Assembly (NCBI GenBank): GCA_963714035.1
Contig: OY970224.1
Coordinates: forward strand, 868,001 to 932,000
Length of the DNA stretch: 64,000 nucleotides
Direction of reading: 5' to 3'
Origin: DATFVB01 sp963714035
GTDB lineage: Bacteria; Acidobacteriota; Thermoanaerobaculia; UBA5066; DATFVB01
How positions within the stretch are numbered: position 1 is the first letter of the stretch; each line of letters opens with the position of its first letter. Position numbers and translations under genes: made by a program. The notes beneath the pieces are model-generated. The model saw only the letters and a program-made list of their open reading frames with translations. It was not told where the DNA came from and searched no databases. This document shows positions 36,891 through 45,979 of this stretch, in pieces.

Positions 36891-37775
36891 TTGGGCCCGA
36901 TTTCCTCGACGTCCCTGCCGTTCCCGCTCGTGCGCCGCGGAAAGGTGCGCGACGTCTATGATCTCGGCGACCGCCTGCTGATCGTGGCGACGGACCGCGT
37001 CTCGGCATTCGACGTCGTGCTCTCCCCCGGGATCCCGGACAAGGGGAAGGTCCTGAACCAGCTCTCGAATTTCTGGTTCGCGCAGTTCCCGTCCGTCGAG
37101 AACCACCTCGTCGAGACCGACGCCGCGAAGTTTCCGGAAGGAGCCTCCGGCGGCGATCTCCCGGGTCGCGCCGTCGTCGCGCGCAAGTGCGACGTGATCC
37201 CCTTCGAATGCGTGGCGCGCGGGTATCTGGCGGGCTCGGGCTGGAAGGACTACGTCCGGGAGGGGGCGATCTGCGGCGTTCGCCTGCCGCCCGGGCTGAA
37301 AGAAGCGTCCCGCCTCCCGGAACCGATCTTCACCCCCGCGACGAAGGCGGAGAGCGGACACGACGAGAACGTCCCCTTCTCCCGGCTCGCCGCATCGCTC
37401 GGCGCCGAGCGGGCGCGCGAGCTCGAGAGCCGCACGCTGGCGCTCTACCGCGACGTCGCGCGCCGCTGCGAGGAGAAGGGCATCCTCCTCGCCGATTCGA
37501 AGATCGAGTTCGGCGTCCTCGACGGCCGGCTCGTCTGGATCGACGAGGCGTTCACGCCCGACTCGTCGCGGTTCTGGCCCGCGGAGTCGTACCGTCCCGG
37601 CTCCTCTCCGCCGTCGCTCGACAAGCAGTTCATCCGCGACTGGCTGGAACGGACCGGGTGGGACAAGACGCCGCCCGCTCCCCCGCTGCCCGAAGACGTC
37701 GTGCGGGGCACGCGGGAAAGGTACCTGGAGGCGTTCCGGAAGATCACGGGGAAAGATCCCGACTTCGTCGGGTAG
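36891..37775 (+). CDS. purC: SAICAR synthase
   Basis: Phosphoribosylaminoimidazole-succinocarboxamide synthase (294 aa) of purine synthesis, joining aspartate to CAIR with ATP. Blocks: RRGKVRDVYDLGDRLLIVATDR (split here by function: RGKVRDVY, then ATDRVSAFDVV), FECVARGYLAGSGWKDY and DSKIEFGVLDGRLVWIDE. The TTG start at 36891 has no SD; TAAACT ends eight bases before it, again leaderless-like. Divergent from the exported protein at 36226. Confidence 0.94.
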   Translation: MGPISSTSLPFPLVRRGKVRDVYDLGDRLLIVATDRVSAFDVVLSPGIPDKGKVLNQLSNFWFAQFPSVENHLVETDAAKFPEGASGGDLPGRAVVARKCDVIPFECVARGYLAGSGWKDYVREGAICGVRLPPGLKEASRLPEPIFTPATKAESGHDENVPFSRLAASLGAERARELESRTLALYRDVARRCEEKGILLADSKIEFGVLDGRLVWIDEAFTPDSSRFWPAESYRPGSSPPSLDKQFIRDWLERTGWDKTPPAPPLPEDVVRGTRERYLEAFRKITGKDPDFVG

Positions 37776-37776
37776 T

Positions 37777-37951
37777 TTCCAGTTCCGAGTTGCGAGTTGC
37801 GAGTGAATCCGGGCCCGACCCGAGACTCTCAACTCGACACTCGGAACTCGTAACTGATCCCGAATTCCAGTGCCGAGTCACGAGTTCCGGGTTGCGGCCG
37901 GCGCCCGGAACCCGATCAATACGTTCCGCTCGAAACTCGAAACTCGCAACT
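37777..37951. repeat. Heptad repeat element, locus C
   Basis: Fills the convergent purC/radA gap. Two stem-forming pairs: AGTTCCG-AGTTGCG-AGTTGCG units (37781-37804) against ACTCTCA-ACTCGAC-ACTCGGA-ACTCGTA (about 37825-37855); then AGTGCCG/AGTCACG/AGTTCCG units against CTCGAAA-CTCGAAA-CTCGCAA (37929-37949). A GTTCCGGG...CCCGGAAC hairpin lies within. Confidence 0.8.
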
Positions 37952-39287
37952 AACCTCCCAGTTCTCTGACCTCTCCGATCGGGATCACCTTCAGGTCCGG
38001 GAACTCCGCCGCCGCGGCCGCGTCCGAGCGCGGAAGATAGACCCTCCGGAAGCCGTGCGCCGCTCCTTCGCGAAGCCGCGCCGCCGCGTCGCTCACCGAG
38101 CGCACCTCGCCGAGGAGCCCGATCTCCCCGAAGAAGAAAGCGTCGGCGGGAAGCGGCTGTCCCCTGTGGGAGGAGAGGATCGCGGCCGCGAGCGCGAGAT
38201 CGGCCGCCGGCTCCCGGACGTCGAAGCCGCCGGCGCACGAAACGAAGATCTCGCGGGACGAGACGGGGAGCGCCGCCCGCGCCTCGAGGACTGCGAGCAC
38301 CATCGCGAGCCGACCCGAGTCGAGCCCGACCGCGCTTCGCCGCGCGGAACCGGCCACCGCCGGCCCGACGAGCGCCTGGATCTCGACGAGAAGCGGCCGC
38401 GTCCCTTCGAGCGAGGCCGACACGGCGCTTCCCGGCATTCCCGCGCGGCGCTCCGCGAGCAGCGCCCGGGACGGGTCCGCGACCTCGGAGAGCCCGGTCG
38501 AGGTCATCTCGTAGAGCGCGATCTCGTCGACCGCGCCGAACCGGTTCTTCGTGGCGCGGAGGATCCGCCGGCCGCGCGACCGGTCTCCCTCGAACGAGAG
38601 GACCGCGTCGACGAGGTGCTCGAGCGCCTTCGGGCCGGCGAGCGTGCCGTCCTTCGTGACGTGGCCGATCAGCACGACGGGGACGCCCTTCTCGCGAGCG
38701 AAGCGCTGGAAGACGAGCGCCGCCTGGCGGACCTGGCCGACGGAGCCCGATGGGGACGGGAGATCCGGCGACGCCATCGCCTGGACGGAATCGACGACGA
38801 CCAGAGACGGGGCGAGCGCCCGCGCCTCTTCCGTCGCCGCGTCGGGATCGGTTTCCGCGACGACCCGAATGTCCGCCGCCACGGCGTCCAGGCGGGCGGC
38901 GCGAAGCCGCACCTGCCGGAGCGACTCCTCCCCGGAGACGTACAGGACCATCCCGCCCGCCGCCGCGCAGGCGCGCGCCGCCTGGAGGAGGAGCGTCGAC
39001 TTGCCGATCCCCGGCTCGCCCCCGATCAGGACGACGGAGCCGGGAACGAGACCGCCGCCGAGCACCCGATCGAAATCGGCGAGTCCCGTCGCCAGACGCG
39101 GCGCGGGGGCTTCATCCACGGCGACGATCGAGAGCGATCGCGCGGGCGAAGCCGGCCGGCGGCTCTTCCGCGGCGCCGGCGCCGCCGCGACATAGGAATT
39201 CCAGGCGCCGCACTCCGGGCAGCGCCCGATCCATTTGGCGGAGCTTGCGCCGCACTCGGAGCAGGAAAAACCGGGTTCGCGAGTCAA
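37950..39287 (-). CDS. radA: DNA repair protein RadA/Sms
   Basis: RadA (445 aa), a RecA-like branch-migration helicase in recombination. The N-terminal zinc finger has CSECG...CPECG (residues 9-28), Walker A GGEPGIGKST is near 90, the RadA-specific KNRFG is near 250, and a C-terminal Lon-like domain ends GEVRELGG. TTG start at 39285-39287. Last gene of the PHP-dnaB-alr-mlaEFD-radA run, 55 bases after mlaD. Confidence 0.94.
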   Translation of the reverse strand: MTREPGFSCSECGASSAKWIGRCPECGAWNSYVAAAPAPRKSRRPASPARSLSIVAVDEAPAPRLATGLADFDRVLGGGLVPGSVVLIGGEPGIGKSTLLLQAARACAAAGGMVLYVSGEESLRQVRLRAARLDAVAADIRVVAETDPDAATEEARALAPSLVVVDSVQAMASPDLPSPSGSVGQVRQAALVFQRFAREKGVPVVLIGHVTKDGTLAGPKALEHLVDAVLSFEGDRSRGRRILRATKNRFGAVDEIALYEMTSTGLSEVADPSRALLAERRAGMPGSAVSASLEGTRPLLVEIQALVGPAVAGSARRSAVGLDSGRLAMVLAVLEARAALPVSSREIFVSCAGGFDVREPAADLALAAAILSSHRGQPLPADAFFFGEIGLLGEVRSVSDAAARLREGAAHGFRRVYLPRSDAAAAAEFPDLKVIPIGEVRELGG

Positions 39288-39342
39288 GGGCGCGTCTCGC
39301 CGCGCCCCGCCGCGGTGTTCTTCGGTGAAAGTGGCAGGTGCC

Positions 39343-40779
39343 TCACTTCAGGGGAACACTACCCAGCAACAGCTTCAGATCGTCGTCGTTCCACCGCACG
39401 CCCGCGCCGAAGAACACGGAGTCGATCTTCTTCTTGCGGTTGAGGAAGTCGTCCCAGCCGGCGGTCGCGAAGAGCGAGGGAGAGAAATACCAGCGGCCCC
39501 CGATCTTGGCGTGAGCCAGGTAGTCCTGACGCGCGAAGTCCCAGAGGTCGAAGGAGAACCGAAGGCGCTTCTTCATCAGGGCGTAGTCGACGCCGCCCCC
39601 GCCGCGCGATTCCTCGAGTCCCGCCCGGAGCGTGAGGTCTCCGAAATTGAATCCGAAGAGCGCGGAAAACGCATACGAGTCCTCGAACTTCTGCTCCTCG
39701 ACGGTCGTCGTCTCCTGGTGCCCGTCGGGGAACGTCGTCGTGAGGATCGTCGTCTCGGTGGAGCGCTTCCCGAACGGCTCGTTGGCGACCTCGAGACGGT
39801 AGAAGTGCCCGGGGTCGGGGATGATGTCCGCCGTCAGGTATCCCTTCGACTTCGAGAAGGCGGACAGGTACTCGGCGCGCAGCCCCAGGTCGATCTTGAT
39901 CTTCGAGGCTTTCCCGAGGGTCTTGTTCAGGGTCCCGACCCCCTCCTTCACCGAGACGAGGGCGTCGTTCAGGTTCCTCGACGTCTCGTCGCTGTTGATG
40001 AGCTGCCCGACGGTCCCCTTGCCGGTGTTCACCTTGTCGGTGATCGCGTTGAGATTGTCCGCGGTGTGCTGGAGCTTGTCGGAAATCTCCTTGATGTTCT
40101 CGATCGTCGCCGTCGTGTTGGTCGAGTTCGCGGCGACGAGCGCGTCGATGCGGTCGGCGAGGCGGGTCATGTCCTGCGAGAACTCGCGGAAGTTCGCGAT
40201 CGTCGCGTCCACGTTCTCGTGATTGGTCGCCACGATGACCTTCAGCTCCTCGGTGATCCGCTCGATGTTGGCGACGATCGCGCGGGTCGTCTGCTCTCCT
40301 TCCGGCCCGCCGAGCGCGCCCCGCAGGCTTCCCGTGATCTCCTTGACGTCGAGCTCGATGTCGTGGGCGAGCTTCGTCACCTGGTCGAACGACACCGCCT
40401 GGTTTCCGGTGAGGACCGAGTCCTCGGGAAGCGTCGGCGCGCCGATGGGCCCCGGGATCAGCTCGAGGTACTTCTCGCCGAGGAGACCCAGGTTCGCGAT
40501 GGCCGCCGAGGCGCCCTGCCGCAGGTCGACGTCGCTGTCGAGCTCGACCTGCACGTAGGCGCGCCCCTCGATCAGCTTGATTTTCGTCACTTTGCCGACC
40601 CGGACGCCGGCGACCCGCACGGCCGCCTTGTTGTCGAGGCCCGCGACGTCCTTGAAGACGATGCTGACGGTCTTCCCGCTCTTCTTCCCGAACCGGAGGT
40701 CCTCGATCTTGAAGATCAGGACGCCGGCGAGCACGAGCGCGACGAGGAAGAAGAGGCCGACCTTCGCGACGGCGCTCAT
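39343..40779 (-). CDS. MCE-domain lipid transport protein with C-terminal beta-barrel (MlaD-like)
   Basis: A 478-aa protein with three parts. Residues 1-25 are a membrane anchor (KVGLFFLVALVLAGVLIF). Residues 38-115 are an MCE domain (VFKDVAGLDNKAAVRVAGVRV, GLLGEKYLELIPG). Residues about 130-300 are a long coiled region with NxxIxxFxxF-type repeats. The remainder reads as amphipathic strands (DLTLRAGLEESRGGGGVDYA, AKIGGRWYFSPSLF) typical of an outer-membrane barrel. It could bridge inner and outer membrane in one chain. ATG overlaps the ATPase stop (ATGA). Confidence 0.85.
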   Translation of the reverse strand: MSAVAKVGLFFLVALVLAGVLIFKIEDLRFGKKSGKTVSIVFKDVAGLDNKAAVRVAGVRVGKVTKIKLIEGRAYVQVELDSDVDLRQGASAAIANLGLLGEKYLELIPGPIGAPTLPEDSVLTGNQAVSFDQVTKLAHDIELDVKEITGSLRGALGGPEGEQTTRAIVANIERITEELKVIVATNHENVDATIANFREFSQDMTRLADRIDALVAANSTNTTATIENIKEISDKLQHTADNLNAITDKVNTGKGTVGQLINSDETSRNLNDALVSVKEGVGTLNKTLGKASKIKIDLGLRAEYLSAFSKSKGYLTADIIPDPGHFYRLEVANEPFGKRSTETTILTTTFPDGHQETTTVEEQKFEDSYAFSALFGFNFGDLTLRAGLEESRGGGGVDYALMKKRLRFSFDLWDFARQDYLAHAKIGGRWYFSPSLFATAGWDDFLNRKKKIDSVFFGAGVRWNDDDLKLLLGSVPLK

Positions 40780-41615
40780 GCGGGCATCTCTTTCCCGGTC
40801 CCCGGCGTTTTCCAGCTTTCCTGCGTCATGGGTCCCTCCGCCCGTCCTTCGACGAATTGCCGCACCAGCGGGTTGTCGGATTTCATGAAAACGGCCGGCG
40901 CCGCATCCGCGACGATCTTACCCCCGTAGATCATCGCGATCCGGTCGCCGATCTTCGCCGCGCTGTCCATGTCGTGGGTGATGGTCACGGTCGTGCAGCG
41001 GAGCCGCTCCCGCATCTCGACGATGGTCGTGTCGATCACGTCCGTCATGATCGGGTCGAGGCCGGTCGTGGGCTCGTCGAAGAGGAGGATCTCGGGCTCG
41101 AGAGCGATCGCGCGCGCGAACCCGACGCGCCGCCGCATTCCGCCGGAGAGCTCGGCCGGCTTCTTTCCTTCGATCCCTTCGAGGTGAACGAGCTCGAGGC
41201 AGTCCGCCACCCGCGCGCGGATCTCCTCGGGCGACTTCTTCGTCTGCCGCCGGAGCGGAAACGCGATGTTCTCGTACACGGTCATCGAATCGAACAGCGC
41301 GCCCTCCTGGAACGACATGCCGAAGCGGCGCCGGAAGACGTTCAGGTCGCGTTCGGACATCGACCAGAGATCGGTGCCGTCGACGATCACCCGGCCGGAG
41401 TCCGGACGGATCAGGCCGATGATGTGCTTCAGGAGGACGCTCTTCCCGGTTCCGGAGGGCCCGACGAGGACGACCGATTCCCCCTCCCGGATGTCGAGGC
41501 CGAGCTCGTCGAGGACGACGTTCGCGCCGAATCGTTTCGACAGGTCGACGAGCCGGATCTTCGGCTCTGCCGGGTCCGGCGCCGTCTCGCCGCGCGGTTT
41601 CGTCTCGTCCGCCAT
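40776..41615 (-). CDS. mlaF: ABC transporter ATPase of the Mla/MCE system
   Basis: ATPase (279 aa) driving MCE-type phospholipid transport. Walker A VGPSGTGKSVLLKHI (residues about 50-64), Q-loop SFQEGALF, signature LSGGMRRRVGFARAIA, Walker B EILLFDEPTTGLDP and the H-loop THDM. The ATG at 41613-41615 shares a base with the permease stop (TGATG). Gene order permease-ATPase-MCE is the standard one. Confidence 0.94.
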   Translation of the reverse strand: MADETKPRGETAPDPAEPKIRLVDLSKRFGANVVLDELGLDIREGESVVLVGPSGTGKSVLLKHIIGLIRPDSGRVIVDGTDLWSMSERDLNVFRRRFGMSFQEGALFDSMTVYENIAFPLRRQTKKSPEEIRARVADCLELVHLEGIEGKKPAELSGGMRRRVGFARAIALEPEILLFDEPTTGLDPIMTDVIDTTIVEMRERLRCTTVTITHDMDSAAKIGDRIAMIYGGKIVADAAPAVFMKSDNPLVRQFVEGRAEGPMTQESWKTPGTGKEMPA

Positions 41616-42382
41616 CAGAACAGGATCTTCGCGAGGAAGAAGTCCGCGACGAGGATCGCGAGGCTCCCCGCCACGACGGCGCGGGTCGTCGCGATGCCGA
41701 CGCCCTCCGCGCCCCCTTCGGTGTAATAGCCCTTCTGGCACCCGATCATCGAGAAGAGGAGCCCGAACACGGCGGCCTTGATCAACCCGGCGGTGAAGTC
41801 GTTCCTCTCGAGGAACTGGAACGTGTTGTGGACGTACGAGACCGAGTTCGCCCCCAGAAGGTCGACCGCGACGAAGTAGCCGCCCGCGATGCCGACGGCG
41901 TCGGCCATCACGACGAGGAGCGGGAGCATGACGGTCGCCGCGGCGACGCGCGGAACGATCAGGTACTGGATCGGCTCCGTCGCGAGCGCGACGAGTGCGT
42001 CGATCTGCTCCGTGACCCGCATCGTGCCGAGCTCGGCGGCCATCGCGCTCCCGACCCGGCCGGTCACCATGAGCGCGGCGAGCACCGGGGCGAGCTCGCG
42101 CGTCACCGCGAGCGCCACGACCGAGCCGACGAAGCTCTCCGCGTGAAAGCGCTGGAATCCCTGATACGTCTCGAGCGCGATCACGCCCCCCGTGAAGAGG
42201 CCGGTCAGGAACACCACAGGGATCGAATCGACCCCGACGCGGACCATCTGCTTGAAGAGCTCCGGGACGTCGTACGGAGGCCGGAGCGCCCAGGTCACGG
42301 TCCGCGAGAAGAGGAGGACGAACCGCCCCATCTCCGTGAACGCCCGGAGAATGACGGCGCCGAGTGCTTCGAGAAACTTCAA
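41615..42382 (-). CDS. mlaE: MlaE-family lipid transport permease
   Basis: Inner-membrane permease (255 aa) of the MCE system, with about five hydrophobic segments. Family motifs: GLFTGGVIALETYQGFQRF, ELAPVLAALMVTGRVGSAMAAELGTM in overlapping blocks, and IGCQKGYYTEGGAEGVG near the C-terminus. The TTG start at 42380-42382 overlaps the alr stop as TTGA and has GAAGG five bases upstream; a longer reading inside alr is rejected. Confidence 0.93.
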   Translation of the reverse strand: MKFLEALGAVILRAFTEMGRFVLLFSRTVTWALRPPYDVPELFKQMVRVGVDSIPVVFLTGLFTGGVIALETYQGFQRFHAESFVGSVVALAVTRELAPVLAALMVTGRVGSAMAAELGTMRVTEQIDALVALATEPIQYLIVPRVAAATVMLPLLVVMADAVGIAGGYFVAVDLLGANSVSYVHNTFQFLERNDFTAGLIKAAVFGLLFSMIGCQKGYYTEGGAEGVGIATTRAVVAGSLAILVADFFLAKILF

Positions 42383-43488
42383 TCGTACCTTCGGGGCACC
42401 CGCCGGCCGATCCCGCACAGGATTTCGTAGGGAATCGTTCCGGCGGCGCTCGCGAGATCGTGCGCCGAGACGGAGCGGCCTCCCCGCGTCCCGAGGAGGA
42501 CCGCGCGATCGCCGGCGGCGACCGGCACGTCCGTCGCGTCGCAGACCGTCAGATCCATGCTGATGACCCCCACGGTCGGCACGGCTCCTCCATTGAACAG
42601 AACAGGCGCACGGCCGGAGAACGACCGCCGGTAGCCGTCATCATACCCGACCGGAAGCACCGCGAGCGTCGTCGGGCGCGCGGCCACGAACGTTCCGCCG
42701 TAGCCGACGGCGGTACCCGCCGGCACCCTCTTGATGGCCATCACTTCGGTGTCCCAGGCGAGCGCCGGCGAAATGCCCGCGGGCGGTTCGGCCGAGGGGG
42801 AAGGGGCGATCCCGTAGAGGAGGAGGCCCGGACGGACGGCGTCGCACGCGATCCCGCCCTCGAGGGCCGCCCCGGAGTTCGCGAGGTGGGTCCAGATCCG
42901 CGGAAACCCCGCGTCCCGCAGGGCCGCGAACGCTGCCGCCGCTTCCTCCGTCTGCCGGCGCCGCGTCGGGTGGTCCGGCTCTTCCCCGTGCGAGAAGTGA
43001 GAGAACGCCCCTTCGACGCGGAGTCCCGGGGACGCCGTGAGCAGGGCGGCGGCCTCTCTCACCTCGCCCGGGAGGACGCCGAGCCGCGACAGGCCGCTGT
43101 CGATCTTGACGTGCGTCGGAAGCGGCTCGCGCCATCCGGCCGTCGCCGCGGAGAACGCGCGGATCTGCTCGAGAGACCAGAGCGCGGGGGTGAGCGCGAA
43201 CGCGCGGTGGAGCGCCGCCTCGCGCGGATCGGCGAAGTTCAAGAGGAGGATCGGCGAACGGATCCCGGCGCGCCGGAGCTCGATCCCCTCCTCGGCGATC
43301 GCCACGCAGAAGAAATCGGCGCCCGCTCCTTCGAGGGCGCGCGCCACGGGCGCCGCTCCGTGCCCGTAAGCGTTCGCTTTCACGACGGCGAGGACGCGCC
43401 GGCCGGAGCGCTCCCGGATCGCCCGGAAGTTCCCGGCGATCGCGGAGAGATCGATGCGCGCGGCGGTGCGGCGCGGCGAGAAGTTCAC
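42379..43488 (-). CDS. alr: Alanine racemase
   Basis: PLP-dependent alanine racemase (369 aa) supplying D-alanine for peptidoglycan. The cofactor lysine is in VVKANAYGHG (about residue 38), with HVKIDSGLSRLGV, the catalytic tyrosine region VGYGGTF, and SMDLTVCDATDV near the C-terminus. GTG start at 43486-43488, 13 bases after the dnaB stop. Confidence 0.94.
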   Translation of the reverse strand: MNFSPRRTAARIDLSAIAGNFRAIRERSGRRVLAVVKANAYGHGAAPVARALEGAGADFFCVAIAEEGIELRRAGIRSPILLLNFADPREAALHRAFALTPALWSLEQIRAFSAATAGWREPLPTHVKIDSGLSRLGVLPGEVREAAALLTASPGLRVEGAFSHFSHGEEPDHPTRRRQTEEAAAAFAALRDAGFPRIWTHLANSGAALEGGIACDAVRPGLLLYGIAPSPSAEPPAGISPALAWDTEVMAIKRVPAGTAVGYGGTFVAARPTTLAVLPVGYDDGYRRSFSGRAPVLFNGGAVPTVGVISMDLTVCDATDVPVAAGDRAVLLGTRGGRSVSAHDLASAAGTIPYEILCGIGRRVPRRYD

Positions 43489-43501
43489 GCGGGCGCCGCT
43501 C

Positions 43502-44857
43502 TCAGAGGGGAGGTTCCGCGAATCGCTCGTACGTCCGGAACGTGGTCTGCTCGTGGAGGAAGACCATCTCGAACTCGTCGGTCGGTCCGTTGCGCTGCTT
43601 GGCGATGATCACGTCGGCCAGGTTCTTCCGCTCCGTCTCCCGATCGTACATCTCCTCGCGGTAGAGGAAGATCACCACGTCGGCGTCCTGCTCGATCGAT
43701 CCGGAGTCTCGCAGGTCCGCGAGCTGCGGCTTCCTCTGCTCGCCGGTGCGCCGCTCCGACTGCCGGGAGAGCTGCGACAGCGCGATGACCGGGACGCGCA
43801 GGTCCTTGGCGAGGAGCTTCAACCCCCGCGAGATCTGAGAGACCTCCTGGGTCCGGTTCTCGATGCGTCCGTGGCCCGCCATCAGCTGGAGGTAATCGAC
43901 AACGACGAGGTCGAGGCCGTGCTCGCGCTTCAATCGCTGGCACTTGGCGCGCATCTCCGGAACGGAGAGCGCCGAAGTGTCGTCGATGAAGAAGCGCGCC
44001 CCCGCGATCTTCGTCTGGGCGAGCACGAGCTGTCGGAAATCCGCGTCCGAGCCGAACCCGTCCCGCACCTTCTTCGCGTTGACCTCCGCTTCCGAGCAGA
44101 GGACGCGCAGCCCGATCGCCTCCTTCGACATTTCGAGGGAGAAGAACCCGACCGATCGCGCTTCGCGCACGGAGACGTGCTGCGCGACGTTCAGGGCGAA
44201 CGACGACTTTCCGACCGACGGCCGCGCCGCCAGGATGATGAGCTCAGAGTCCTGGAGCCCCGAGGTCAGCCGGTCGAGGTCGCGGAAGCCCGTCGGCAGG
44301 CCCGTGAGCATCCCCTGCCGCCCCCGCGCCTCCTCGAGAACCGTCAGGTTATGCTCGGCGATCTCTCCGAGCGGAACGAACCCGCCGCGGGCGGAATCCT
44401 GGGCGATGTCGAAGATCTCGGACGCCGCGTCGCCGATCACGTCGTCCGCCGCGCGGTCGGCGCCGGCGCCGTCCCGCGTGATCTTCTGCCCGAGCGAGAT
44501 CAGCCGCCGGAGGGTCGACTTCTCCTTGACGATCCGGGCGTAGTGTTCGGCGTTGGCCACGTCGGGGATGCCGTCGACGAGCGAAGCGAGATAGGAAGGT
44601 CCCCCGACGCGGTCGATCGACCCCAACCGGTCGATCTCGTCCCGGACGGTCACGAGGTCGATCGGCGCCGAGCGCGCCGCGAGCTCGCCGACCGCCGTCC
44701 AGATCCTCCGGTGCGTGTCGAGGAAGAAGTCGGAATCCTTGAGGATCGGGGTGATCACCGCGAGCGCGAGGTTGTCGATCAGGACCGCTCCGAGGACGGC
44801 GCGCTCCGCCTCGACGTTCTGCGGCAAGGCGGACGGAGATTCGATCGATTCGAGCAT
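43502..44857 (-). CDS. dnaB: Replicative DNA helicase DnaB
   Basis: Hexameric replicative helicase (451 aa). N-terminal domain QNVEAERAVLGAVLIDN (residues 13-29), Walker A ARPSVGKSSFALN near 205, FFSLEMSK, Walker B VVVDYLQLM and SQLSRQSERR. No intein insertion. ATG at 44855-44857 gives MLESIESPSALPQ. A TAGAAT at 44872-44877 could supply a local promoter in addition to readthrough from the PHP gene. Confidence 0.95.
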   Translation of the reverse strand: MLESIESPSALPQNVEAERAVLGAVLIDNLALAVITPILKDSDFFLDTHRRIWTAVGELAARSAPIDLVTVRDEIDRLGSIDRVGGPSYLASLVDGIPDVANAEHYARIVKEKSTLRRLISLGQKITRDGAGADRAADDVIGDAASEIFDIAQDSARGGFVPLGEIAEHNLTVLEEARGRQGMLTGLPTGFRDLDRLTSGLQDSELIILAARPSVGKSSFALNVAQHVSVREARSVGFFSLEMSKEAIGLRVLCSEAEVNAKKVRDGFGSDADFRQLVLAQTKIAGARFFIDDTSALSVPEMRAKCQRLKREHGLDLVVVDYLQLMAGHGRIENRTQEVSQISRGLKLLAKDLRVPVIALSQLSRQSERRTGEQRKPQLADLRDSGSIEQDADVVIFLYREEMYDRETERKNLADVIIAKQRNGPTDEFEMVFLHEQTTFRTYERFAEPPL

Positions 44858-44874
44858 GGAGCGAGGAACGAATT

Positions 44875-45765
44875 CTACCCGGGCCCGGGCAAATTGCCAG
44901 GACCGTGAGCCGCGCGGCCGCCCGCTCCGGTCGCATGGCGTTCCGCGCGCCGCTTCTCGAGAGCCTCGAGCATCTTCCGATCGCCGAACACCGCGCCCGG
45001 GATCTTGCCCTTCTCCTCGACGCCGTGGAAATCGGAGCCCGCGGTCGCGAGCAGACCGTGCTTTTCCGCGAGCCTGGCGAAGCGCGCCATTTCGGCGGAA
45101 GCGTGGTCCGGGTGGAACACCTCGATCGCGTCCAGCCCTTCCGGGACGAGCGCTTCGACGACCCCGTCGGCGTCCCCGTACCAGACCGCGTGCGCGAGCG
45201 ACGAGACGCCGCCCGCTTCCCGGATCGAGCGCACGACCTCTTCGGCCCGCCATTTCTCCGCCGGAACCCACCAGGGACATTCCTTGTGGAGAAAGCGCGC
45301 GAAAGCCTCGTCGTTGTCCTTCGCGTGCCCGGCGCGCACGAGGGCGCGCGCGAGATGCGGCCGCCCCCACACCCCGTCGCCGACGTCCTCGCGGATCGCC
45401 TCCAGGTCGATCGGATACCCCGCCGAGACGATGTTCTCCGCCATCTTTTCGCCGCGCCGCCGCCGATTCGCCTGCCGCTCCTCGAGCTGCCGCCGGAACG
45501 GCGCGTTCTCCTCGTCGACGAAGAGGGCCAGGAGGTGGATGTCGTCGCCGTTGGCCGCGTCCGCCGAGATCTCGGCGCCCGGGATCAGGCGGATGCCCGC
45601 GCGGCCGGCGGCTTCGCGCGCCTCGGGAAGGCCCGCGAGAGCGTCGTGGTCGGTCAGCGCGAGCGCCGAGATCCCGGCCCGGCGCATCTTTTCGACGAGC
45701 CCGGCCGGCGTGTCGAGCCCGTCGGAGACCGTCGAATGGGAGTGCAGGTCGATCTTGAAGGTCAC
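44875..45765 (-). CDS. PHP-domain phosphoesterase
   Basis: PHP-family metallo-phosphoesterase (296 aa), of the type that cleaves 3',5'-nucleoside bisphosphates or short RNA 5' ends. Metal ligands: DLHSHSTVSDG (residues 6-16), LTDHD, IPGAEIS, SSLAHAVW and AGSDFHG. A C-terminal Gly/Pro tail is repeat-poor but low complexity. GTG start at 45763-45765, no SD, with TAAGAT seven bases upstream, so probably leaderless and the first gene of the dnaB-alr-mla run. Confidence 0.88.
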   Translation of the reverse strand: MTFKIDLHSHSTVSDGLDTPAGLVEKMRRAGISALALTDHDALAGLPEAREAAGRAGIRLIPGAEISADAANGDDIHLLALFVDEENAPFRRQLEERQANRRRRGEKMAENIVSAGYPIDLEAIREDVGDGVWGRPHLARALVRAGHAKDNDEAFARFLHKECPWWVPAEKWRAEEVVRSIREAGGVSSLAHAVWYGDADGVVEALVPEGLDAIEVFHPDHASAEMARFARLAEKHGLLATAGSDFHGVEEKGKIPGAVFGDRKMLEALEKRRAERHATGAGGRAAHGPGNLPGPG

Positions 45766-45861
45766 GGGAGGGATCTTAACGTCCCCGGCAGATGCCCGCC
45801 TGGATCGACGAACCGTTCGGCGGCGCTTCGGGTCGGAAACTGGCCCTGACGAAACGATGAA

Positions 45862-45979
45862 GCGCGGCGAGGCGCGGGCCCGGCAGGATGCGGGTCGCCC
45901 GGCCCGCGGGCAAGGCGTACCGGGGCACTTGCCCGCGGGCAGGCGGCACGCGCCTGCCCGGCTCGATGCATCGCCGCGC
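45862..45979. repeat. Palindromic repeat family 2, copy 1
   Basis: 118 bp with 9-bp terminal inverted repeats GCGCGGCGA/TCGCCGCGC, an internal GCCCGCGGGC pair and a CGATGCATCG near one end. It shares most of its sequence, in opposite orientation, with 46567-46688; the two bracket the NUDIX gene. Confidence 0.8.

Noticed and set aside
36667..37008. Longer starts for the exported proteins at 35540 and 36226
   Set aside because: The added residues are Arg-rich reading through the neighbouring gene or the purC promoter, and would bury the signal peptides.
37777..37951. CRISPR array
   Set aside because: Units are 7 bases with no spacers and no cas genes in the window; it is tandem repeat DNA.
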